In this document: piece after piece, positions 27,571-34,459 of the stretch
Layout: each line of letters begins with the position of its first letter
Numbering within the stretch: the stretch's first letter is position 1
NCBI GenBank assembly: GCA_026391675.1
Contig: JAPLDQ010000013.1
Span: forward strand, 1 to 64,000
DNA from: Bacteroidota bacterium
GTDB taxonomy: Bacteria > Bacteroidota > Bacteroidia > Bacteroidales > JACABE01
Length of the DNA stretch: 64,000 nucleotides
Direction of reading: 5' to 3'
Translations under genes and position numbers: made by a program
The notes under the pieces: generated by a model
What the model was told of the DNA's origin: nothing
The model's database searches: none
What the model saw: the letters and a program-made list of their open reading frames with translations, nothing else

Positions 27571-27614
27571 ACCAGATTACCTAATAATCAAATCTCTTTA
27601 TTATGTAATCTGGT
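27571..27614. promoter_or_regulatory. long inverted repeat upstream of the excisionase-recombinase pair
   Basis: ACCAGATTAC (27571-27580) and GTAATCTGGT (27605-27614) are perfect complements. The stem continues inward with TAATAA/TTATTA after one mismatch. No T-run follows on the minus strand, so it is more likely an operator or recombination site than a terminator. It begins 33 bases before the ATG of the small helix-turn-helix gene. Confidence 0.6.
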
Positions 27615-27642
27615 ATTATTTACAATTCAACTTTGAATAGTT

Positions 27643-28419
27643 TTAGATTACTTTTTGCATTGAAATAGGCATCTCTCTATGGATTTGTCCCTGTAACATA
27701 CACCCACCCTTAGCATAATCAGGACTTTTCTTGTCCTTCGTAGGATCTTGAGCATCTGGATTGTATTTTTTCAAGCCCCATTGTTTGAAGAAGAATTGAA
27801 TTGAAGCCTTCATACATTTTTTCTGGATATTTAATATCCATTCCTCATCCATTTTGCGAGCACCGTGTCCAGATTCCCCACCAACAATTACCCAATCTAT
27901 ACCTGCTAAATTCATGTTTGGTAATGGTGATAATAAGGGTTCACATGAAAGAAATTTAAATTTCGCACCAGTGTTTGTTAATAAATCAATCCTTGAAGTA
28001 TTATCAAAATCTTCTACTGATACCCCCATCCAGATATTATCAGTCCATGTTAATAGACCGTCAGAATCATATTTGCTGAGCAAATCTGTTCTTTTAGTTA
28101 GGATTTGGTAGGTGTGCTGTGGTGTATTATTCATCACATTAAAAACTGACTGGATAAATTCGATAGGAACATCTTTATGGAAAAGATCACTCATTGAGTT
28201 AACAAAGATTAATCTTGGTCTTTTCCACATATAAGGGTCATTCAATGACTCAGGGTGCACTGTAAGTTTAAAGCCATTCTTGTATTTTTCTTGACCCATT
28301 GCTTTGAGCCGTTTAGACATATTTTCAGCATAACAATTTTTGCATCCTGCTGAAATTTTGTCACATCCTGTTGTTGGATTCCAAGTATCGGAAGTCCAAG
28401 AAATTTTACTTTTACTCAT
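27643..28419 (-). CDS. DUF5131 (phage Gp37/Gp68) family protein
   Basis: The 258-residue protein begins SKISWTSDTWNPTTGCDKIS and has the cysteine set GCDKISAGCKNCYAE (near 18-32), a probable iron-sulfur or metal site. Later marks are PHTYQILTKR-type residues (HTYQILTKRTD), WIGVSVED-type (WMGVSVED) and DWVIVGGESGHGARKM. These identify the Gp37/Gp68 family found in phages and mobile elements. Its chemistry is not established; the cysteines and barrel-like pattern recall radical SAM enzymes. It lies inside the element. Confidence 0.88.
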   Translation of the reverse strand: MSKSKISWTSDTWNPTTGCDKISAGCKNCYAENMSKRLKAMGQEKYKNGFKLTVHPESLNDPYMWKRPRLIFVNSMSDLFHKDVPIEFIQSVFNVMNNTPQHTYQILTKRTDLLSKYDSDGLLTWTDNIWMGVSVEDFDNTSRIDLLTNTGAKFKFLSCEPLLSPLPNMNLAGIDWVIVGGESGHGARKMDEEWILNIQKKCMKASIQFFFKQWGLKKYNPDAQDPTKDKKSPDYAKGGCMLQGQIHREMPISMQKVI

Positions 28420-28494
28420 AATTATTAAATTTAATTTATTATTTCATTTTATTATTATTTGTAATCTTATTAATTATCTTTACTACTATAAAAT

Positions 28495-29025
28495 TTATAA
28501 TACTTCATTCATAAAATTTTCAAGCTCCAAATTGTCATCATTTATTTTGCAATTATCATAATTAAATGCTCTATGTATTATATCTATTAAATCTTGAGAG
28601 TAGCCATAAATTTTTAATGCAGTTTTTGACATCTTAATAAAATCATAAGCATTTGATAACTCCAATTCCAAGTTCCCATGGTCAAATATTAAGCATAATT
28701 TATCTGAAAAATCTATTATTATTTTGTAAAATGCATTTTTATCAAAAACGGCCCAAGCTGGATGATCGAAATCATTATCAACAGATTTACCTTGATAATA
28801 AAAATCCAAGAAATATATTTCATCTTCTTTATGTTTTTTCTTAAAAACCAAAATCTCATTTTGGGTAGAACGAACAAAATATATAGAACTCTGTTCCCAT
28901 GGTTTTAAGTGATCGTTTTGAAATCCACAAAAAATAAAGTCATAAGATCTCCCCATATTTTTATAAGAAAAGGAAGAATCTTTTATTGGTACGGTTTTAA
29001 CGATTTTTTTAATTACAGTTTTCAT
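28495..29025 (-). CDS. hypothetical protein, 176 aa
   Basis: I do not recognise this family. The protein is soluble, rich in Asp, Lys and aromatic residues, with no signal peptide or membrane segment. It starts at ATG 29025 (MKTVIKKIVKTVPIKDSSF) and ends 75 bases before the DUF5131 gene on the same strand, so the two may share a transcript. Its place within the element suggests an accessory function. Confidence 0.6.
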   Translation of the reverse strand: MKTVIKKIVKTVPIKDSSFSYKNMGRSYDFIFCGFQNDHLKPWEQSSIYFVRSTQNEILVFKKKHKEDEIYFLDFYYQGKSVDNDFDHPAWAVFDKNAFYKIIIDFSDKLCLIFDHGNLELELSNAYDFIKMSKTALKIYGYSQDLIDIIHRAFNYDNCKINDDNLELENFMNEVL

Positions 29026-29241
29026 ATTGATAAATTTTTATTGGTTACTAATTTATTAAGCATGGTTCTCCCAGTCCGATATTATCGGTATTTTCTAATT
29101 GCCTGTTTTTCTGTTGATTGTTTAGATTCTAAGAATGCATTTCTTTAATTTCATATAGCATTTCTGCATTCTTCTGAGCATTTTTATCGTTTATGATAAA
29201 TTTGCTACTTTAGATATAGAGATTATTATATTGTCTCTTTT

Positions 29242-30159
29242 TCATTCATTTCTTTTACTCCTAACTTTAATCATTGATATCTCTCGTAGAAGCATTTTAA
29301 GCAGTTCTGACTCACTTTTAACCAGCAACCCTTCTTGGCCCTTTGGTATGTGATAATTGTCTCCTATAGCCTTTATTTCGATCCCAAATAGCTGTTTATC
29401 CTCATTCATATATAATATATCAAACATAAGTTGCTGAAATGGTAGGTTGTTAATGCTCAGCCTATCCATACGCATCATTCTTGCAACGGCTTGTTTTATA
29501 CTTACACTATTATGCAGATTATAATTTTCAGGGTCAATCAGCGGCATTCCAACTGTTTTTCTGATATTATCAATATGAAATGTAAATTCAGATAGAAATT
29601 CTGACAATCTATTGCTTTTGCTTGAATTATCAGGTTCTGTTTGAGTTATTTTCCTGATTTCTTCACTTATATTGAAATTATATTCATTACCCTCAGATAA
29701 TAAAGAAATCTTTGAGCTTTGACCATCACCAGGAACTTTTGATTCACCCAAAACCAAAAAGAAATCCTGTGAAGAAAGAAATACTGATGTGATCATAATT
29801 ACCAAATCAAACGGAGATAACATCCTGAGTTTAGCATCTTCCTGATGAATATTATTATTAAATTGTACAATTATATCGAATCGTTTACCGATTTTCTTCA
29901 GATATAGAGCGAATTCCAATGAAATCCTATCAGAGAATGAGAATTTTCGTTTACCATTTTTAGTTGCCCTGGAAGCTCGTATAATGTTTTTATCCGAATA
30001 ATAATTAAGCATCCGATACGATAAAGTTGAGTTAAATTCAAAATTCGAATTTCTTATCAATCTCAGAAAGCTTAAATTGTTATTTTTAAGCTGGGTTAGA
30101 ATAGCATCTTCAACCAATTTTATTTTTGAGTCATTTGGAAAGATGATTGATTTTTTCAT
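29242..30159 (-). CDS. MerR-like winged-helix regulator of the element
   Basis: The 305-residue protein has a segment at about 45-95 (STLSYRMLNYYSDKNIIRASRATKNGKRKFSFSDRISLEFALYL, in parts) that fits a MerR-type winged helix: YRxLNYYxxKxII, a basic wing, then RKFSFxDxxxLE. The remaining 200 residues match nothing I know and have no membrane segment. A typical MerR effector domain is absent. Two identical 18-base sequences lie upstream (30195 and 30310) and may be its operators. It probably controls element genes. Confidence 0.65.
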   Translation of the reverse strand: MKKSIIFPNDSKIKLVEDAILTQLKNNNLSFLRLIRNSNFEFNSTLSYRMLNYYSDKNIIRASRATKNGKRKFSFSDRISLEFALYLKKIGKRFDIIVQFNNNIHQEDAKLRMLSPFDLVIMITSVFLSSQDFFLVLGESKVPGDGQSSKISLLSEGNEYNFNISEEIRKITQTEPDNSSKSNRLSEFLSEFTFHIDNIRKTVGMPLIDPENYNLHNSVSIKQAVARMMRMDRLSINNLPFQQLMFDILYMNEDKQLFGIEIKAIGDNYHIPKGQEGLLVKSESELLKMLLREISMIKVRSKRNE

Positions 30160-30194
30160 GTTTTTTAAAATTTAACACAAAGATCGGAATAATT

Positions 30195-30327
30195 TTTTTA
30201 ATGTGCAAATTTTTCTTACAAATGTATGATAATTATTTTAAATATTTGATATTTAATAATATACATTTCTATTTAGGACACAGGAAGTATTACAAAAATA
30301 CGACCAATATTTTTAATGTGCAAATTT
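30195..30327 (-). promoter_or_regulatory. two identical 18-bp sites upstream of the MerR-like gene
   Basis: TTTTTAATGTGCAAATTT occurs at 30195-30212 and 30310-30327, 115 bases apart. On the minus strand each reads AAATTTGCACATTAAAAA. The second copy forms a TAAATTTG box that fits the -7 consensus, so it may be a promoter-operator for the 30159 gene, and the first copy a second operator. Confidence 0.6.
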
Positions 30328-30363
30328 AGCGAAAAGTATATTTTTATCCAGACACATAAATAT

Positions 30364-33321
30364 TTAATAATCAGTATTGTATATGAATTCGTTAGCGATA
30401 AGCAATGGAAAGTTCGAGAATACCTTAACCTCAACATCTTCTCTGAGTGGCCTGGCTCTGCCAACTGCTTGCAGCAACTCAGATTCAATATATCTTAACT
30501 GAAGATTTTGCAGCTCTTTGTTCTCATAGGTAAAGAATACAAACTTCCTGCTATCCCAAACAATGTTTCTGAAATTTAATTTGCAATCATCATCATTGAC
30601 ATCAATACCTATGGCACCTCCCCAAAGCTTATAAACAATCTCATTTGCATGAGGAGTTCCAACAACACTAATATCATCACCGCAATATTCATCATAACCT
30701 TCAGCATTATTATAATGCATTGTATTTGAAGCATTTTTGAATAGCTCCTTTTTGGTTTTAAAAGTTATAATTGGGTTTAAATTACCAGAAAGTGATATTA
30801 CCCATTCAACATCCTCAGCTGTCATTCCTGAGCGGCTCATTGAACGTGCTGGGTATTGTGTAATATATCCATTTAACTTAATATTTGAGATATCTGTAAC
30901 CTTAACCCTGTCACCATAAAGCTTCTTATAAATATCCACCATCGGTGTTGCACTCAGGATTATCACCTTTTTATCTTCTGGCAGCTTGTGGTGTATCACA
31001 TAATAAATCTTATCGAGGTGTTTTGTGTCTCTGATAAAAGCGGCCGCTTTGATGAATTTAAATACATTGGTGCTAATATCTAATCTGCTAACAGCAGCAA
31101 TCATATCTTCTCTTTTAACATCAACCTTATCTATATTAATAAAAATTCCTGGTTCGGCAGCATTAACTTTTTCATATAACTTATCGAATGATTCATTTTT
31201 AAGAAGTTTTTTTAGCTTATATAGATCTGTCAGTGTTGTATCCTTTATTTCTAATACATTCTCGATAGGATCTTCATCAAATATAATCTCTTTGCCTGGG
31301 TTATCAGAATATAAACCTCGTATATGTGTTGTCAACAATGGCTTACCTTTAATATTTCTACACATTTCGAGATTGTTAATGTATTCCTCCGCCAATTGCC
31401 TATCTTTCTTTGAACTTTCATCATAACCAGGCATTTCAGCAATATTATTCAGTTGAATGTTTACAGCTTCACTCATTCCAAGATCAAATAAATTTCTAAA
31501 CATTTGGTTTCTTGATTCATCATTGAAAGTGGGAAACTCTGGTATGATTACATGATCACTGTTGCCAGCTTTTTTCATTCTTTCACTTGTTTCATTTTTC
31601 AATAGATGTGTCGGCTGGCATATTATAATTTCATTTGTTATCTTCTCAAGCCTTCTACCACGACCTATACCTGTTGGTGCTATTATTATATGTATATCGG
31701 TGTCATATGACGTTAAGGCATCATCCAAGGCTTTATCATGAAGTTTCTCACCTTCTTCAAGAGATATCAATTCTGGTTTCATTATTATCTCTGGTTCAAA
31801 TCTTGATACTTTTACAGCAGCTATCAATGAATAATACTGATGATCCTCTTCATAAGGACTGAAATTCTCCAATTTCATTGGAAGATAATCATAACAATCT
31901 ACACAGTTGAAGATGGTAAATTTATGTTTAGTATAGTTGGCTCTATTCATATTATTATGTTTCAACATCATCTCTTTCATATATTTTATTCCCCCTTTGA
32001 ACCATCTTAAATTGGTAGCCAATCCAAATATTTCATTATGTGATAATTGTTTGCCATTTACAAAATCATTGAATATTTTTATTCTTTCACTTAACAGATC
32101 AAAATCATGATAATTGTTCTTGAAAGATCCCAATTCTTCAATATATTTAATGGTTCCAGAGGATTCTGTCTCCAAACGGGTGTTACTATATATATGTAAT
32201 AGTTCCACCCATTTGGAGCCAATTTTCCTTCTTTTCCCGTTATCCTTGGTAATGACATGATTTGATACAAAATCAATAAGTTTATTTATATCAATAGATA
32301 AAGAAGTAATCATTTTTGGTTCATTACCGCCAAAGTACATTCTTGATATATCTGTACATAAGGGATCAGCTTCTTTATTGAAAACTGTTTTAACCATTTG
32401 GATGATGTGAAACTTTTGTTGATCTGGATCATAAATAACAGAATCTGTAGAATAAACCAATCTGAATCTTGGACACTTATCATCAACATGACTGAAAGTA
32501 AAATAATAAAAGTTTGGTGTTATATCAAATTCTTTAAACTTATCCAAAGCATCATCAACTTTTATTGTTTCATCAAAATCAAGATAATACACTGACTGAC
32601 TTACCCAATTATTGTTTGAACGAGTGCCAGCCAACAAAGCTGGCACGATCGTTCCTTTTGTATCAGTTGAAAAATAAGATATTTCGTTAATGGTCATACC
32701 TGTAACTACATTTATATTATCGTTTATAAAAAATACTTCAGGTTGTGATGGTTTTGTATATTGAGGTGTAATATCTACAGTTACGAAATGAATTAAATCA
32801 TTCTGTGGTGTTGTACCATCATATGATGTTAGAACTGTTATAAGCTTCTTATATTCATCCTCAGCAAGGTTGTTTAACACAACCTCGCCCAGAGGTTCAA
32901 ATTCACCTTGTACAACCTTAAAATCAATCATATTTGTTATAACATAATGACCTTTGCTTGTGGTTGTTGTTACTTTAATATCATCGCCCGCAGCAATCAA
33001 TCTGGACATACACAGTTCAGTATCCAGGCATGAAAACAAAAGTTGCATTCCGTAAGGTTCTGACCATTGGATGACAAGCTTTTCTTTTATGTCTTTTGGT
33101 ATGAGATCCAGCATTTTGTTGGCTATCAGAGAGCTGGATACAATGTTAATGGAGGTAAATCTATTTGATGTCTCAATTCCAATTGTGCCACCGTTTCTGT
33201 AATGGCTTTGCCAACTTGGCAGTTCATGGTCTTTATGATATGGCCACTTTGTGCCAATGGAACTAAACAATCTTACATTTAGTTCATCAAGTAAATTTGG
33301 GTTTTGTGCTTCATTCTTCAT
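30364..33321 (-). CDS. primase-helicase type replication protein of a mobile element
   Basis: The 985-residue protein combines two parts. At about 220-350 it resembles an archaeo-eukaryotic-type primase: YYLDFDETIK with acidic metal ligands, CPRFRLVYSTD, and DISRMYFGG. At about 545-960 it looks like a superfamily 2 helicase: IIAPTGIGRGRRLEKI at the Walker A position, IIFDEDP as motif II, VIILSATPM as motif III and VGRARPLRED as motif VI. Replication initiators of integrated plasmids and satellites have this layout. The Walker A lysine-threonine pair is Arg-Gly, so ATP hydrolysis may be lost or altered. The gene overlaps a ribbon-helix-helix gene upstream. Confidence 0.7.
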   Translation of the reverse strand: MKNEAQNPNLLDELNVRLFSSIGTKWPYHKDHELPSWQSHYRNGGTIGIETSNRFTSINIVSSSLIANKMLDLIPKDIKEKLVIQWSEPYGMQLLFSCLDTELCMSRLIAAGDDIKVTTTTSKGHYVITNMIDFKVVQGEFEPLGEVVLNNLAEDEYKKLITVLTSYDGTTPQNDLIHFVTVDITPQYTKPSQPEVFFINDNINVVTGMTINEISYFSTDTKGTIVPALLAGTRSNNNWVSQSVYYLDFDETIKVDDALDKFKEFDITPNFYYFTFSHVDDKCPRFRLVYSTDSVIYDPDQQKFHIIQMVKTVFNKEADPLCTDISRMYFGGNEPKMITSLSIDINKLIDFVSNHVITKDNGKRRKIGSKWVELLHIYSNTRLETESSGTIKYIEELGSFKNNYHDFDLLSERIKIFNDFVNGKQLSHNEIFGLATNLRWFKGGIKYMKEMMLKHNNMNRANYTKHKFTIFNCVDCYDYLPMKLENFSPYEEDHQYYSLIAAVKVSRFEPEIIMKPELISLEEGEKLHDKALDDALTSYDTDIHIIIAPTGIGRGRRLEKITNEIIICQPTHLLKNETSERMKKAGNSDHVIIPEFPTFNDESRNQMFRNLFDLGMSEAVNIQLNNIAEMPGYDESSKKDRQLAEEYINNLEMCRNIKGKPLLTTHIRGLYSDNPGKEIIFDEDPIENVLEIKDTTLTDLYKLKKLLKNESFDKLYEKVNAAEPGIFINIDKVDVKREDMIAAVSRLDISTNVFKFIKAAAFIRDTKHLDKIYYVIHHKLPEDKKVIILSATPMVDIYKKLYGDRVKVTDISNIKLNGYITQYPARSMSRSGMTAEDVEWVISLSGNLNPIITFKTKKELFKNASNTMHYNNAEGYDEYCGDDISVVGTPHANEIVYKLWGGAIGIDVNDDDCKLNFRNIVWDSRKFVFFTYENKELQNLQLRYIESELLQAVGRARPLREDVEVKVFSNFPLLIANEFIYNTDY

Positions 33322-33484
33322 CCTTTTTAGGGTTTAACTTCTCTTTATTATAAACCAGTTGTTTGTGGATAAACTGGCGTAACCATGCTGATAAGCTCTG
33401 ATAGCTATTCTCAGCTTCGTAATTGATCATTTTAATTAAATCGTCCGACAAGTAGAGGGATAATCTTCGGTAATTTTTTTTCAT
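33311..33484 (-). CDS. ribbon-helix-helix DNA-binding protein, 57 aa
   Basis: A short frame from ATG 33484 to TGA 33311 encodes 57 residues. The start KKNYRRLSLYLSDDLIKMI is a beta strand and first helix of the ribbon-helix-helix fold, and SLSAWLRQFIHKQL is the second helix. Proteins of this type repress their own operon or control plasmid replication. The stop overlaps the start of the primase-helicase gene by 11 bases, which implies translational coupling. An inverted repeat 23 bases upstream is a probable operator. Confidence 0.8.
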   Translation of the reverse strand: MKKNYRRLSLYLSDDLIKMINYEAENSYQSLSAWLRQFIHKQLVYNKEKLNPKKDEE

Positions 33485-33506
33485 TTTAAAAAACAGCCTA
33501 TGGGTA

Positions 33507-33537
33507 ATTTCTGGAATCGGCTTATCTCACCAGAAAT
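33507..33537. promoter_or_regulatory. inverted repeat, probable operator of the ribbon-helix-helix gene
   Basis: ATTTCTGG (33507-33514) and CCAGAAAT (33530-33537) are perfect complements separated by 15 bases, just upstream of the ribbon-helix-helix start codon. Confidence 0.6.
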
Positions 33538-33730
33538 ATTATTATATGATTAAAAAGGCAATTCACCTTTCTAATAAATAGCGCTTTTTTAATAAAAAAA
33601 CATCACTATTATTACAATAATAAGAAATTAATATTAAAGAGTCAAGGGGTAGGGTTTAAAAATCAAATAATACATTTTGATAAACATTCAATTTTTCAAA
33701 ACTAATTTTCATTTATTAACATTAAATTAA

Positions 33731-33738
33731 TAAATTTG
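33731..33738 (+). promoter_or_regulatory. -7 box upstream of the methylase stub and defence operon
   Basis: TAAATTTG fits TAnnTTTG and lies 123 bases before the methylase stub. It is the best candidate for the promoter that drives the large operon from 34460. Confidence 0.45.
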
Positions 33739-33861
33739 TCCGTTCAGAAGACCAGGAAAACAACTCGGACAGCTACAATGGAATATTAGGATGTTATTCC
33801 AAAATAAACATCATGATAATCAGCAATTAAATTAAAAACCAAATAGTATCAAACAATACTT

Positions 33862-34131
33862 ATGGCAATAATAAAATCGGAATTATATAGTTCAGTTTGG
33901 AAAATGTGTGATGAACTTAGAGGTGGTATGGATGCAAGTCAGTATAAGGATTATTTGCTTGTAATGCTTTTTTTGAAATATATAAGTGATAAATGGGCAG
34001 GTCAACCATACGCCCCAATTACTATTCCCGTTTGTTCAAGTTTTAAAGATATGGTTGCACTGAAATGTGTAACAGACATTGGATTAACAAATTATTATGA
34101 TTTAGCAGTATTCTTAAGATTTTTGACATGA
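33862..34131 (+). pseudogene. 5' stub of a type I restriction methylase gene (hsdM)
   Basis: The first 75 or so of 89 residues match the HsdM N-terminal domain: KSELYSSVWKMCDELRGGMDASQYKDYLL, LFLKYISDKWAG, ITIPxxSSFKDMVALK, SDIG-like TDIG. The real protein is 500-800 residues and goes on with the catalytic domain. Here homology stops after TDIG (about 34083) and the frame ends with unrelated LTNYYDLAVFLRFLT. No hsdS or hsdR is present. It is a truncated remnant left by deletion or by replacement with the downstream operon. Confidence 0.85.
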
Positions 34132-34316
34132 AATTAATTAATAACCAGGATACCAGACTTTATGATGAACTTAAGTCTAAACTTACCAATGATTCTATAG
34201 TATATATTTCATCATCTTACTTTAGTATTCTAGCTTTATATGAACTTTCAGACTTACCTTTAAAGGTAAAGTCTATTAAAATTTTATTGAAAATTAAGAT
34301 TTATCAAATGATATAA
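34128..34316 (+). pseudogene. 5' stub of a PLD-like/helicase defence gene
   Basis: The 62 residues start KLINNQDTRLYDELKSKL and then SIVYISSSYFSILALYELSD, which resembles the N-terminus of phospholipase-D-like proteins and PLD-helicases in defence islands. The rest is missing. The start ATG overlaps the stop of the hsdM stub by 4 bases. Between 34317 and 34459 there is only decayed sequence (for example FDKKLENLSKKYH in one frame). The family link is from memory and moderately sure. Confidence 0.5.
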
Positions 34317-34459
34317 GATATGTATAAGACAAAATAGAATCTAATGCTAATTTTGATAAAAAGTTGGAAAATTTAAGTAAAAAATATCATAAAACAATTT
34401 TCAATATTTAGCTTAGATTAACATGGAACTTTCAATATATAAAATAATTAAATGAGTAA

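Larger units (their letters stand above)
33485..33861. other. intergenic region between divergent replication and defence parts
   Basis: This 377-base AT-rich stretch separates the minus-strand replication genes from the plus-strand cargo. It contains the ribbon-helix-helix operator (33507-33537), a purine-rich GGGGTAGGG run near 33645, and a plus-strand TAAATTTG box (33731-33738). No coding frame is convincing. A replication origin could lie here, since replication initiator genes often sit beside it, but I see no clear iterons. Confidence 0.5.

Noticed and set aside
33640-33660. Purine run GGGGTAGGG as part of an origin
   Set aside because: A single run without iterons or DnaA-type boxes is not enough support.
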